Assembly: GCF_009720775.1 (NCBI RefSeq)
Contig: NZ_WNKW01000001.1
Location: 1,240,001-1,304,000 of the forward strand
Origin: Pseudoduganella danionis
GTDB taxonomy: Bacteria; Pseudomonadota; Gammaproteobacteria; Burkholderiales; Burkholderiaceae_D
Direction: 5' to 3'
Length of the DNA: 64,000 bases
Part shown: positions 39,457 through 50,451 of the stretch, one piece after another
How positions within the stretch are numbered: the first letter of the stretch is position 1
Layout: each line of letters begins with the position of its first letter
Position numbers and translations under genes: made by a program
Notes under the pieces: model-generated
What the model was told of the DNA's origin: nothing
What the model saw: only the letters and a program-made list of their open reading frames with translations
Databases searched by the model: none

Positions 39457-40875
39457 ATGACTGATACCCGTCGTCGCAATTTACTGAAAACCCTGCCCGC
39501 GCTGGCGCTGGCCGGTGCGCTGCCGCGCGCGTTGGCCGCCAAACCGCAGCAGCCGAATATCCTCTTCATCCTGGCCGATGACCTCGGCCATGCCGATCTG
39601 GGCGTGTACGGCCAGACGGAGATCCGCACGCCCCATCTGGACCGGCTGGCAGCGCAAGGCCTGCGCTTCACCCAGGCCTACGCCAATTCGGCCGTATGCT
39701 CGGCCACGCGCTTTGCGCTGATTACGGGGCGCTACCAGTACCGCTTGCGCGGCGGACTGGAAGAGCCTATTGCCGGCGCTTCCGACACCATAGGCCTGCC
39801 GCCCAGCCATCCGACCCTGCCATCGCTGCTGAAAAAGCAGGGCTATGGCACGGCGCTGATAGGCAAATGGCACCTCGGCTATCTGCCCACCTTCGGCCCG
39901 CTCAAGAGTGGCTACGACAGCTTTTTCGGCAACTATGGCGGCGCTATCGATTACTTCACCCACAAGCCCGGTGTGGGGCCGCAAGTGAAGGAAGACCTGT
40001 ACGAAGGCGAAGTGCCGGTGCAGCAGATAGGCTACTACACCGACCTGCTGGGCGCGCGCGCGGTCGAATATGTGCGCGCCCAGCAGGCCGGCAAACCGTT
40101 CCTGCTATCGCTGCACTACACGGCGCCGCACTGGCCTTGGGAAGGACCGGGCGACGAAGCCGTGTCGCGCGAGATCAGCAACATCTTCCATTACGACGGC
40201 GGCGATCTGGCCACCTACGGGCGCATGGTGGAAGCGCTCGATGCGTCGATAGGACGCGTGCTGCATGCGCTGGAACAGCAAGGGCTGGCCGAGAACACTA
40301 TCGTGATCTTCACCAGCGATAACGGTGGCGAACGTTTCTCCAAGACGTGGCCGCTGACGGGGCAAAAGACGGAGTTGCTCGAAGGCGGCATCCGCGTGCC
40401 GGCCATTGTGCGCTGGCCCGCGCAGATCAAGGCAGGGCAGGTGAGCGAGCAGGTCGCCATCAGCATGGACTGGCTGCCGACGCTGCTGGCAGCGGCCGGT
40501 GGCGCGCCCGATCCCGCTTACCCCAGCGATGGCGAGAATCTGCTGCCCCAGTTGCTCGGGCAGGCAGCCGTACGGCCGCGTACGCTGCTGTGGCGTTACA
40601 AAGCGAATGCCCAGCGCGCCATCCGTTCGGGCGACTGGAAATATCTGCGCATAGGGGGCAATGAATTCCTGTTTGATGTTGTAAAAGACCAACGCGAACG
40701 CGCCAACTTGGTGCAACGCCATCCAACTATTTTCAAGCAATTGAAAGCGCAGTGGGAGCAGTGGAATACGCAGATGTTACCGATCACAGCCGATGTGCGC
40801 ACGCATGGTGTTTCAGGTCAAATACAGGCAGATCGCTATGGGATCAAAGCGGTTGGCGGAAAGATTGACGATTAG
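39457..40875 (+). CDS. Exported sulfatase (arylsulfatase type)
   Basis: A 472-residue sulfatase with a twin-arginine-like leader (TDTRRRNLLKTLPALALAGA). The active site CSATR near residues 80-84 is the formylglycine motif, in its C-x-A-x-R form instead of the usual C-x-P-x-R, followed by ITGRYQYR. Metal ligands are seen in ILADDLGHADLG and IFTSDNGGERFSKTWP. Sulfatases hydrolyse sulfate esters for sulfur or carbon supply. No formylglycine-generating enzyme lies in the window. It forms an operon with the TonB receptor. Confidence 0.9.
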   Translation: MTDTRRRNLLKTLPALALAGALPRALAAKPQQPNILFILADDLGHADLGVYGQTEIRTPHLDRLAAQGLRFTQAYANSAVCSATRFALITGRYQYRLRGGLEEPIAGASDTIGLPPSHPTLPSLLKKQGYGTALIGKWHLGYLPTFGPLKSGYDSFFGNYGGAIDYFTHKPGVGPQVKEDLYEGEVPVQQIGYYTDLLGARAVEYVRAQQAGKPFLLSLHYTAPHWPWEGPGDEAVSREISNIFHYDGGDLATYGRMVEALDASIGRVLHALEQQGLAENTIVIFTSDNGGERFSKTWPLTGQKTELLEGGIRVPAIVRWPAQIKAGQVSEQVAISMDWLPTLLAAAGGAPDPAYPSDGENLLPQLLGQAAVRPRTLLWRYKANAQRAIRSGDWKYLRIGGNEFLFDVVKDQRERANLVQRHPTIFKQLKAQWEQWNTQMLPITADVRTHGVSGQIQADRYGIKAVGGKIDD

Positions 40876-41152
40876 TTACTTATTGTTACAAATGCGCAGG
40901 AGTATTAGCGCAGAAAAATTAGTTTTTCAGTAAGTAAATTTGTAACTGTTGTTTATTTGTGAAATTTATCGGAACCTTATTGACGACCTGTTTAGCAACA
41001 TGGTTCCATGCGCAGTTAGTAATTGGCGGGCAGCGGAATACCATTCCGTGATGCACGTATCAAGTTGCTTACCATGCGGCCCCGTTGGTGCAGAACAGCG
41101 CAACTAGCGGTTATTGTTTTTAAAGAAGAATTTTGGGTCTGGGAGAAGTGCA

Positions 41153-43999
41153 ATGAAGTTACGTATGAAATCCATGCCGCTTGCAATCCTGCAAGTTGTG
41201 GCGAGTGGTGCGCTGACGATGGCTGTAAGCCAGCCTGCGTTTGCGCAGCAAAAAGAAGAAGTCGTGCCACAGCGTGTGGTGATTACCGGTTCGCTGATCA
41301 GCCGTGCTGACAAGGAAACCGCTAGCCCAGTGCAAGTACTGACGGCTGAAGACATCGCCAAGTCGGGCTACACCTCCGTCGCTGAAGTGCTGAGCAACCT
41401 GTCGGCCAACGGCCAGGGCGCTCTGGGTAGCGGCTTCTCGGGCGCGTTCGCAAACGGCGGTGCTGGCGTATCGCTGCGCGGCCTGACCGTGGGCCTGACC
41501 CTGGTGCTGATCGACGGCCACCGTATGGCTCCGTATCCACTGTCGGACGATGCCCAGCGTCAGTTCGTTGACGTTTCGGCAATTCCATTCGACGCGATCG
41601 ACCACATCGAAGTGCTGAAAGACGGCGCTTCCTCGGTGTACGGTTCCGACGCGATTGCCGGCGTAATCAACATCATCCTGAAAAAATCGTTCAACGGCAC
41701 CAGCATCAAGACTGATGCAGGTACCTCGCAGCACGGCGGCGGCACCACCTACAAAGCTGCGATCACCCACGGTTTCGGTGACCTGGCGACCGACGGCTAC
41801 AACGTGTTCGGCTCGCTCGAAATGCGTCACGCTGAAGCCATCAAACTGTCCGACCGTGACAACCAGATCTGGGCCAACGGTGACTGGAGCAGCCGCGGTG
41901 GTATGAACCTGACCCGTGGTGTGCCGAATGCACAGAACAGCCGCCTGATCGCTACCAGCAGCCCGTTCTTCTACAACCCGGCCGGTACCGGCGGCGTGAA
42001 CAATCCTGCGAACTTCCAGTTCCTGGATCCTAGCTGCAACTACAACAAATACATGGCTGGCGGCTGCGCGATTCGCGATACCGTTTCGTTCCTGCAGCCA
42101 GAAACCAAAAACGTCAACGCACTGGTAGGCTTCACCAAGAACCTGGGCGACGACTGGAAACTGGCTGTGAAAGCTTCGGTGTTCCAGCGCGAAAGCGAAA
42201 ACAACCGCGGCGTGCCAGCGACCTTCTCGCCTAGCAGCTTCACCGGCAACACCTCGCTGGTTCCTGGTGCGAATCCGAAGATCGTGAACGTGTACGGTTC
42301 GACCGTATTCCCAGCTTCGTACCCACTGAACACGCTGGGCGCTCCTGCCCGTCTGTACGGCTACATCCCTGGCCTGGATCCATCCAGCACCCAGAAAAAC
42401 AAGGCGACTTCGAGCCGTCTGGTCGCTGACCTGAACGGTAACTGGAACGGCTGGGATATCGGCGCTGCCCTCGGTTACACCCGCGTCAAGACCGATATCG
42501 ACTACAGCGGCTACGTCAACCGTGCTGCCCTGTATCAGGCTATGACCCGTGCCAGCAACCCGTTCAGCCCGCTGGGTGGCAACTCTGCTGCCGACTTGGC
42601 CGCTGTTTCGCCGCACTTCAATAACCAGGCAACCGATACCCTGACCTTCGCTGACGTGCACGGTGTGCATGAAGTGATGGAACTGGCTGGCGGTACCATG
42701 AACTTCGCAGCCGGCCTGAGCTACACCCACAAAAACCTGAACGCACCGTCGGCTGATCTGCTGGCACAAGGTGTGGTTGGTAACGGTGCAGCTTATGTGT
42801 TCGGTAAAGAAACCAATACCGCTGCTTATGCCCAGTTGTCGGCACCTGTGCTGAAAAATCTGGAACTGGAAGCTTCGGCACGTTACGACCACTACGACAC
42901 CTACGGTCACTCGTTCACGCCTAAAGCTGGCTTCAAGTACAAGCCTATGGACATGCTGAGCCTGCGTGGTACCTACTCGCGTGGTTTCCGTGCACCGAAT
43001 GCGGCTGAAAACGGCATCGCCGGTTCGTTCTTCTCGTTCCACGCGATCAACGATCCTATCCTGTGCAAAGACGGCAATCCTAAGACTGCCGGCAACGTCC
43101 CAGCGGCATGTAACTTCGCTCCTGCGTTCGTACAGCAGACCACCAAGGATCTGTCGCCAGAGAAATCGAAATCGTACACCTTCGGTGCGATCTTCGAGCC
43201 TACCCGCAACTTCAGCACCACCTTCGACTACTACCGTATCGAAGTTAACAACCAGATCAACACCGCAGCCGGTCTGCCAGGCTTCGTACCAACCTACGTG
43301 CGTAACGCGATCTTCCCAGTGGATATCGCTGACGGCAAAGGCGGTACTTACTCGGCCAACCCATCGGTGGGTACCATTGCTTACGGTTCCTCGGGTTATG
43401 TGAACTCGGGCGGCACCACCACCAGCGGTATCGAACTGGACTTCCTGTACAAGCAGAAGCTGGGCGATCTGGGCAACATCAAAGCTGATCTGACCTTCAA
43501 CCACATGATTTCCTATGTGCTGAGCTCGAACGGCATTGATTACGAACTGGCTGGCACCCACGGTCCTTCCGTGATCTCGGGCGACACCGGCAATCCGAAA
43601 AACCGTGCTCAGCTGACCCTGGGCTGGGACAAAGGTCCTCTGGCTGTAACGACCACCTTCAACTGGGTTGGTTCGTTCTCGGCTCTGGATCCATCGGTTG
43701 ACGTAACCGAGTGCAAAGACGTAGCGTCGGTATCGGGTCGTGCTTACTTCTACGGTAAAGACACCCCAGCTGGTTACTGCCACGTACCATCGTTCATGTC
43801 GACCGACCTGAACGTGACCTACAAAATCGGCAAAAACTGGATGATCAAAGGTTCGATCCTGAATCTGTTCGATCGCAAACCACCGATCGACGTCGCTACC
43901 TACGGCAACTCGAACAACCTGACCGCGTACAACGCTACGCTGCATCAGGCTGGCGCAGTCGGCCGCTTCTTCTCGCTGGGCGCGAACTACTCGTTCTAA
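41153..43999 (+). CDS. TonB-dependent outer-membrane receptor
   Basis: A 948-residue receptor with signal peptide (LQVVASGALTMAVSQPAFA). The plug domain holds VVITGSLISRADKETASPVQ, DGASSVYGSDAIAGVINII and the barrel ends in LGANYSF. The VYGSDAIAGV form is typical of oar-like/large peptide or oligosaccharide receptors of Oxalobacteraceae and Xanthomonadaceae; the ligand is unknown. ATG 41153 follows GGGAGAAG. The gene uses a narrow set of optimal codons compared with its neighbours, suggesting very high expression. It stands alone, with a 277-bp leader and a strong terminator. Confidence 0.92.
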   Translation: MKLRMKSMPLAILQVVASGALTMAVSQPAFAQQKEEVVPQRVVITGSLISRADKETASPVQVLTAEDIAKSGYTSVAEVLSNLSANGQGALGSGFSGAFANGGAGVSLRGLTVGLTLVLIDGHRMAPYPLSDDAQRQFVDVSAIPFDAIDHIEVLKDGASSVYGSDAIAGVINIILKKSFNGTSIKTDAGTSQHGGGTTYKAAITHGFGDLATDGYNVFGSLEMRHAEAIKLSDRDNQIWANGDWSSRGGMNLTRGVPNAQNSRLIATSSPFFYNPAGTGGVNNPANFQFLDPSCNYNKYMAGGCAIRDTVSFLQPETKNVNALVGFTKNLGDDWKLAVKASVFQRESENNRGVPATFSPSSFTGNTSLVPGANPKIVNVYGSTVFPASYPLNTLGAPARLYGYIPGLDPSSTQKNKATSSRLVADLNGNWNGWDIGAALGYTRVKTDIDYSGYVNRAALYQAMTRASNPFSPLGGNSAADLAAVSPHFNNQATDTLTFADVHGVHEVMELAGGTMNFAAGLSYTHKNLNAPSADLLAQGVVGNGAAYVFGKETNTAAYAQLSAPVLKNLELEASARYDHYDTYGHSFTPKAGFKYKPMDMLSLRGTYSRGFRAPNAAENGIAGSFFSFHAINDPILCKDGNPKTAGNVPAACNFAPAFVQQTTKDLSPEKSKSYTFGAIFEPTRNFSTTFDYYRIEVNNQINTAAGLPGFVPTYVRNAIFPVDIADGKGGTYSANPSVGTIAYGSSGYVNSGGTTTSGIELDFLYKQKLGDLGNIKADLTFNHMISYVLSSNGIDYELAGTHGPSVISGDTGNPKNRAQLTLGWDKGPLAVTTTFNWVGSFSALDPSVDVTECKDVASVSGRAYFYGKDTPAGYCHVPSFMSTDLNVTYKIGKNWMIKGSILNLFDRKPPIDVATYGNSNNLTAYNATLHQAGAVGRFFSLGANYSF

Positions 44000-44019
44000 T
44001 CTAGCAAGCTAAGCTAAGC

Positions 44020-44053
44020 AAAACGGCACACCTTAGGGTGTGCCGTTTTTTTT
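44020..44053 (+). terminator. Rho-independent terminator of the TonB receptor
   Basis: A 13-bp stem AAAACGGCACACC / GGTGTGCCGTTTT followed by T residues. Confidence 0.92.
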
Positions 44054-44304
44054 CGGGGTCAGGTCTGTCATTCTCTTTTCGGGGTCAGGTCTGTCATTCG
44101 GACATTGAGGCAATACCTTTGTGCTAACTCAAGATGCGAGCGCGCGAAGCAGGCAGGCAGTGATCAGATTGGCGATTTAAGGCGTGCAGGGCAATGCGCA
44201 CTTGTGTGAGCTCATGCTGGCGTTGGATACGATGCTGGCTAGAGATGCGTACGGATATAAATCAAAGGTGCGTAGTCAATGTCCGAATGACAGATCTGAC
44301 CCCG
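44054..44304. mobile_element. MITE-like element with REP-type GGGGTCAGRTCTGTCATTC termini
   Basis: A 29-bp sequence at 44080-44108 is repeated in inverted orientation at 44276-44304 with a single difference, enclosing 167 bases. An extra 20-bp direct copy of the outer part lies at 44054-44073. The GGGGTCAGRTCTG core resembles REP sequences mobilised by RAYT (TnpA-REP) transposases. A short frame inside has no recognisable domain. The rest of the 44000-44315 gap is this element plus the TonB receptor terminator. Confidence 0.7.
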
Positions 44305-44315
44305 ATTTTACGCTT

Positions 44316-44978
44316 TTAATGCTTGCCGATACGCAAATCGAAGGACCAGGTCAGCAGGCGGATGATGGTGATGGCGGCAGCGCTGGACCATAGGGCAAAG
44401 TCATCCGAGACTTCGGTGTATTGCAGGCCGATGTACATCCAGCAGCCGAAGAAGGCGCAGATGGCGTAGGGTTTGCCATCGCGGAACACCATCGGTACTT
44501 CATTGCAGACGATGTCGCGTAGCACACCGCCGAAGATGCCCGTAATCACGCCCATCATGGCGGCGATGAAGAGCGGCATGTGGGCCGCCTGGGCCTGCGA
44601 TACGCCAGCCACGGCAAACAGACCGAGGCCGATGGCATCGGCTATCACGATCAGCCGCTCCGACAGGATCTGGCGCAGCGTGCGCATCAGCGGCGAAGCC
44701 ACCAGCGCCAGAATGAAGATCAGAATCGCATATTCCTGATGCATGACCCAGAACAGGGGGCGCTTGTCGAGCAGGATGTCGCGCAGCGTGCCGCCGCCGA
44801 ATGCCGTAATGAAGGCCACCGTGAAGATGCCGACGATGTCCATGCGCTTGCGGCGCGCTTCCACGAAGCCGGAAAACGCGCCCACCAGAATCGCGACGAT
44901 TTCGATGACGGTGATCAGGGAGACGTGGGGAACGACGACGTGCTTCATGTTCGCTATGGACAAAGTGGTAATGTCCAT
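44316..44978 (-). CDS. TRIC-type cation channel (UPF0126)
   Basis: A 220-residue inner-membrane protein with about seven hydrophobic helices, built as two repeats each containing the glycine-rich motif: FGGGTLRDILLDKRP and FGGVLRDIVCNEVP. Bacterial TRIC homologues form trimeric potassium-permeable channels. The first residues (DITTLSIANMKH) may be dispensable; an internal ATG near residue 11 is possible. Function in the cell is not established. Confidence 0.87.
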   Translation of the reverse strand: MDITTLSIANMKHVVVPHVSLITVIEIVAILVGAFSGFVEARRKRMDIVGIFTVAFITAFGGGTLRDILLDKRPLFWVMHQEYAILIFILALVASPLMRTLRQILSERLIVIADAIGLGLFAVAGVSQAQAAHMPLFIAAMMGVITGIFGGVLRDIVCNEVPMVFRDGKPYAICAFFGCWMYIGLQYTEVSDDFALWSSAAAITIIRLLTWSFDLRIGKH

Positions 44979-45027
44979 AGGTTAACATGTCCACCGCCTA
45001 GCGTGTAGGATTGTTTCTTACTGGGAA

Positions 45028-45696
45028 TTAGTAGCGGGTCGGCTGTAGCGCAGCGCGCAGCAGGACGATCAGGGCGCCTTCGCCGCCGTCATGGTTGCGG
45101 GCCTGGCAGAAGGCCACCACGCCTTTCTGTACCAGCCAGCTATGCACCATGGACTTGAGCACGGGTTCCTGTCCGCGCGAGCCGAAGCCGCGGCCATGGA
45201 TCACGCACACGCAGCGGTAGTTGCGCTGGCCGGCGCGCGTCAGGAATGCGCCCAGCGCGTCACGGGCCTGATCGCGGTTCATGCCGTGCAGGTCGAGTTC
45301 ATCTTGCACGGGCCAGTGGCCCTTGCGCATTTTTTTCATGACATCGGGACCGACGCCCGGCGCGCTGTAGTTGAGCGCCGGATCGTCTTCCAGATAGTGA
45401 TCGACTTCGAACAGGTCGGACAGCGATTCGCGCAGCACGGCTGCATCGTCCTCGGCCTGCGTCAGCTTGCGCTTGGGCGCTGGCGCGGGCGCGACGGTCT
45501 TCGGTGCTTGCGGCACGTAGCGGTTCTGATCTGGCATGCGTTGCACGCCGCCCAGGCTGGACTGGAACAGATTGGCCTCGCGCGCCTGCTGCGCTTCCCG
45601 TTGGACGCGTTCGGCTTCGGCTGCCGCACGCGTCTCGGCCTGTTCCTTGAGCTGCTTGCTCAGGGATTTCAGGTCAGCGAAGTCTTTCAGGGCCAC
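45028..45696 (-). CDS. Smr-domain protein
   Basis: A 222-residue protein with a charged coiled-coil N-terminus (about 1-45) and a C-terminal Smr (small MutS-related) domain. The domain motifs ELDLHGMNRDQARDAL and VCVIHGRGFGSRGQEPVLK are plain. Smr domains cleave DNA or RNA (E. coli SmrB cuts mRNA at collided ribosomes; SmrA is a nickase). It starts three bases after the end of trxB, so it is the second gene of a trxB-smr operon. Confidence 0.9.
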   Translation of the reverse strand: MALKDFADLKSLSKQLKEQAETRAAAEAERVQREAQQAREANLFQSSLGGVQRMPDQNRYVPQAPKTVAPAPAPKRKLTQAEDDAAVLRESLSDLFEVDHYLEDDPALNYSAPGVGPDVMKKMRKGHWPVQDELDLHGMNRDQARDALGAFLTRAGQRNYRCVCVIHGRGFGSRGQEPVLKSMVHSWLVQKGVVAFCQARNHDGGEGALIVLLRAALQPTRY

Positions 45697-45698
45697 GC

Positions 45699-46676
<978 letters not shown>

Positions 46677-46906
46677 TTAATCCGGATGTGGGGCCGGCGT
46701 GGCGAATAGCAAGCGCAGCAGTGTTGTAGCGCTGCCTGCTTTCGTCCGGGCAAGGCTAGATTATAGTCCAAGCAGCGTTTCCACATGAATCGGCGGTCCC
46801 GTTCGCCGCTGTATGGCTTAGAATAAGCGTATCCGAACATTTCTTGGCATATAACATTGCCGGATTTTTCTCTTGGCTTTCTCTTTGCTTTGTCCTAATT
46901 CTATTT

Positions 46907-49279
46907 ATGAGCAGTAAAAAAGTGCAGGAACGGGCGCCCAAGGCCGTCGTTTCCGGCTATACCCGCACGCCTACCGAACGCCAGCCTCTGCCCAACCGGC
47001 TGGTGCGGCTCCTGTCCGAAGCGCGCTGGCTGGCGCTGGCTGTACTGGGCGTGTATTTCGTGCTGATACTGGCCAGCTACGACAAAATGGATCCGGGCTG
47101 GTCGCACGGTACGCTGGTACCCAAGGTGCACAATCTCGGTGGTCGTGCCGGCGCCTGGCTGTCCGATCTGCTGCTCTACATCTTCGGTTTCTCTGCCTGG
47201 TGGTGGGCTTTCTATCTGCTGCGTCAGGTCTGGCTCGGCTATCGCGGCCTGACCCAGAAATATGTGCTGGCCAAGACGCCCGAACCGGAACATGCGCAGG
47301 AACCCTTGATCCGCGCGATCGGTTTTGTGCTGCTGTTCGTCGGCTCGATCGGCCTCGAATACCTGCGCATGTACACGCTGCGCGTGCAACTGCCCCGTGC
47401 GCCGGGCGGTGTACTCGGTGAGCTGGTGGGGCACTCGGCCCACGTAGCGCTCGGCTTTACCGGCGCTACCTTGCTGCTGTTGCTGATGTTCGGGCTGGGC
47501 CTGAGCCTGTTCTTCCACGTCTCGTGGCTGACGCTGGCCGAGAAGGTCGGTACCGCCATCGAACTGGGCATCGAGTGGATAGTGCTGCGCTACCAGTACC
47601 GTGAAGACCGCCGTCAGGGCGAAGTGGCGGCCGTCAAGCGCGAAGAGGTGGTGGTGACGGAGCGTGCCAAGCATGTGGAGAAGCATGTGGTGGCGGCGCC
47701 CGTGAAGATAGAGCCGCAGGTGGTCACTGTCGTCAAGTCCGAGCGCGTAGAGAAAGAACGTCAGGCCAGCCTGTTCCAGGATATGCCGGCCGACAGTACC
47801 TTGCCGGCGCTGTCGCTGCTCGATGAAGCGGCCGAAGTGCAGGAAACTGTGTCGATCGAGACGCTGGAATTCACCAGTCGCCTGATCGAGAAGAAACTGT
47901 CCGACTTCGGCGTGGAAGCCAAGGTGGTGGCAGCTTATCCGGGCCCCGTGGTGACGCGCTACGAGATTGAACCGGCCACGGGCGTGAAAGGTAGCCAGAT
48001 CGTCGGTCTGGCGCGCGATCTGGCCCGTTCGCTGTCACTGACCTCGATCCGCGTGGTGGAAACCATCCCCGGCAAGAATTACATGGCACTGGAATTGCCG
48101 AATCCTAAACGCCAGATCGTGCGCCTGAGCGAGATTCTCGGTTCCAAGGTCTATCACGATAATGTCTCGCCACTCACGGTGGCTCTGGGCAAGGATATTG
48201 CCGGCAAGCCGGTGGTGGCCGATCTGGCCAAGATGCCGCACTTGCTGGTGGCCGGTACGACGGGCTCGGGTAAGTCGGTGGGGATTAACGCCACCATTCT
48301 GTCGCTGTTGTACAAGGCCGATCCGGCTGATGTGCGCATGATACTGATCGATCCTAAGATGCTGGAAATGTCCGTGTACGAAGGCATTCCGCACCTGCTC
48401 GCACCGGTAGTGACGGATATGCGCCAGGCCGGCCATGCGCTGAACTGGGCCGTGAACGAGATGGAGCGGCGCTACAAACTGATGTCCAAGCTCGGCGTGC
48501 GTAATCTGGCCGGCTATAACGCCAAGATCGCGGAAGCCAAGAAGCGCGAAGAACATATTCCGAATCCGTTCAGCCTGACGCCGGATTCGCCGGAGCCGCT
48601 GGAAAAACTGCCGACCATCGTCATCATCATCGACGAGCTGGCCGACCTGATGATGGTCGTCGGTAAGAAGGTGGAAGAGCTGATTGCACGGATTGCGCAG
48701 AAAGCCCGTGCTGCCGGCCTGCACCTGATTTTGGCGACCCAGCGTCCATCGGTCGATGTGATTACCGGTCTGATCAAGGCGAATATTCCTACCCGTATCG
48801 CTTTCCAGGTATCGTCCAAGATCGATTCGCGTACCATTCTGGACCAGATGGGCGCGGAAACCCTGCTCGGCATGGGTGATATGCTGTACATGCCGCCCGG
48901 CACGGGCCTGCCCGTGCGCGTGCACGGCGCCTTTGTGTCCGACGACGAAGTGCACCGCGTGGTGAAACACCTCAAGAGCACGGGCGAGCCCGATTACATC
49001 GATGGCATCCTCGAAGGCGGCACGCTGGAAGGCGGCGAAGGCGGCGAGGGCGCTGCGGCAGGCGAGGGCGGCGGCGAGGCCGATCCTATGTACGATCAGG
49101 CGGTACAAGTGGTGCTGAAGAACCGCCGCGCTTCGATCTCGCTGGTGCAGCGCCATTTGCGCATCGGTTACAACCGCGCGGCGCGTCTGCTCGAGCAGAT
49201 GGAGCAGAGCGGGGTGGTGTCGGCCATGCAGTCGAATGGCAACCGCGATATTCTGGTGCCAGCCGCCAGTGCCGAATAA
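46907..49279 (+). CDS. ftsK: DNA translocase FtsK
   Basis: A 790-residue septal DNA pump. The N-terminal part has about four transmembrane helices (about 40-190), followed by a short linker, then the motor: the FtsK Walker [15 protein letters not shown], Walker [16 protein letters not shown], and a C-terminal gamma winged helix ([20 protein letters not shown]) that reads KOPS and activates XerCD at dif. A glycine/glutamate-rich low-complexity stretch lies before the gamma domain. I prefer ATG 46907 over a TTG 63 bases upstream. lolA and rarA follow, the usual order. Confidence 0.95.
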   Translation: MSSKKVQERAPKAVVSGYTRTPTERQPLPNRLVRLLSEARWLALAVLGVYFVLILASYDKMDPGWSHGTLVPKVHNLGGRAGAWLSDLLLYIFGFSAWWWAFYLLRQVWLGYRGLTQKYVLAKTPEPEHAQEPLIRAIGFVLLFVGSIGLEYLRMYTLRVQLPRAPGGVLGELVGHSAHVALGFTGATLLLLLMFGLGLSLFFHVSWLTLAEKVGTAIELGIEWIVLRYQYREDRRQGEVAAVKREEVVVTERAKHVEKHVVAAPVKIEPQVVTVVKSERVEKERQASLFQDMPADSTLPALSLLDEAAEVQETVSIETLEFTSRLIEKKLSDFGVEAKVVAAYPGPVVTRYEIEPATGVKGSQIVGLARDLARSLSLTSIRVVETIPGKNYMALELPNPKRQIVRLSEILGSKVYHDNVSPLTVALGKDIAGKPVVADLAKMPHLLVAGTTGSGKSVGINATILSLLYKADPADVRMILIDPKMLEMSVYEGIPHLLAPVVTDMRQAGHALNWAVNEMERRYKLMSKLGVRNLAGYNAKIAEAKKREEHIPNPFSLTPDSPEPLEKLPTIVIIIDELADLMMVVGKKVEELIARIAQKARAAGLHLILATQRPSVDVITGLIKANIPTRIAFQVSSKIDSRTILDQMGAETLLGMGDMLYMPPGTGLPVRVHGAFVSDDEVHRVVKHLKSTGEPDYIDGILEGGTLEGGEGGEGAAAGEGGGEADPMYDQAVQVVLKNRRASISLVQRHLRIGYNRAARLLEQMEQSGVVSAMQSNGNRDILVPAASAE

Positions 49280-49354
49280 CTAGCGCCGCATTAAGGCCAC
49301 GATAAGCGGCGCCGTGTAGGCTGGGCCGCAGTTAGACTCAACAGGATAAATCGT

Positions 49355-49987
49355 ATGCATCGTTTTAAATATCTCGCGCTGGCATTGGCCGGCTGGCTGG
49401 CCGTAGCGCACGCGCAGGCCAGCGCACTGGAACAGTTCAAGAGCTTTGTCAGCTCGACCAAGGCGGCCCGTGGCGAATTCAGCCAGCGGCAGGTGAAGAG
49501 CAGCACGGGTGAAGCGCCTAAAGTGTCGTCGGCGGCCAGTGGCACTTTCCTGTTCGCCCGTCCCGGCAAATTCATCTGGACTTACAGCAAGCCGTACGAA
49601 CAGGTGCTGCAGGCCGATGGCGAACAGCTCTTCATCTTCGACAAGGATCTGAATCAGGTCACGGTGAAGAAGCTAGGCGATGCGCTGGGCTCCTCGCCGG
49701 CCGCCATTCTATTCGGCAGCAATGATCTGGAAAAAAATTTCACACTGTCGGAAGCAGGTAGCAAGGATGGGCTGGAATGGCTCAAAGCCGTGCCCAAAGC
49801 CAAGGACACGAGTTTCGAACTGATTACCATAGGCTTGCGCAATGGCTTGCCGGAAGCCATGGAGCTGAAAGACAGCTTCGGCCAGACGTCCGTGCTGGCG
49901 TTGCGCAAGATCGAGAAAAATCCGCCGCTGACGGCCACCACGTTCAAATTCGTCATGCCCAAGGGCGCGGACGTGTTCAATAATTAA
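49355..49987 (+). CDS. lolA: Outer-membrane lipoprotein carrier LolA
   Basis: A 210-residue periplasmic chaperone that carries lipoproteins from LolCDE to LolB. It has a signal peptide ending in HAQAS and the LolA features [45 protein letters not shown] and [15 protein letters not shown]. The rarA start lies 28 bases after the stop, so lolA and rarA share a transcript in the unbroken locus. Confidence 0.95.
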   Translation: MHRFKYLALALAGWLAVAHAQASALEQFKSFVSSTKAARGEFSQRQVKSSTGEAPKVSSAASGTFLFARPGKFIWTYSKPYEQVLQADGEQLFIFDKDLNQVTVKKLGDALGSSPAAILFGSNDLEKNFTLSEAGSKDGLEWLKAVPKAKDTSFELITIGLRNGLPEAMELKDSFGQTSVLALRKIEKNPPLTATTFKFVMPKGADVFNN

Positions 49988-50354
49988 GCCGCTGGCCTGA
50001 CCAGACTGATTGCGCATGGCTGATCTTTTTACCACCGAACCGCGCCCGCCACTGGCCGAAGCACTGCGTCCGAAAACGCTGGACGAAGTGATAGGCCAGT
50101 CGCACCTGCTGGGGCCGGGCAAGCCTTTGCGCCTCGCATTCGAATCGGGCCAGCCCCATTCGATGATATTGTGGGGGCCGCCCGGCGTGGGCAAGACCAC
50201 GCTGGCCCGGTTGACGGCCACGGCCTACGATTGCGAGTTCATTGCGCTGTCCGCCGTATTTTCCGGTGTGAAGGATATCCGTGCAGCGATGGAGCAGGCC
50301 CAGCACAATCTGGAGCGGGGCAAGCACACCATCCTGTTCGTCGACGAGATTCAC

Positions 50355-50366
50355 CGCTTTAATAAA
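50355..50366 (+). other. attL core (left attachment site)
   Basis: CGCTTTAATAAA, matching the right-hand CGCTTCAACAAA at 62663-62674 in 10 of 12 positions; the shared run is CGCTT. It encodes Arg114-Lys117 of RarA in frame. Confidence 0.75.
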
Positions 50367-50403
50367 GCTGTCAACCACTATATAAATCAACAACTTAGAA
50401 GTG

Positions 50404-50417
50404 TGATTGTGCAATTT
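50404..50417 (+). repeat. 14-bp inverted repeat near left end (candidate integrase arm site)
   Basis: TGATTGTGCAATTT is the exact reverse complement of AAATTGCACAATCA at 62541-62554, near the other end. A second partial TTGTGC follows at 50419-50424. Confidence 0.75.
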
Positions 50418-50451
50418 CTTGTGCTTCCCCATTGTTCAGTGGGGGTAAAGC

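Noticed and set aside
41159..43945. A 928-codon open frame on the minus strand opposite the TonB receptor
   Set aside because: It mirrors the receptor gene exactly; the strong codon bias of the receptor removes stops on the other strand. No domain or ribosome-binding site supports it.
44184..44393. 69-codon frame within the MITE-like element
   Set aside because: It runs over the right inverted end and into the TRIC gene; no domain recognised.
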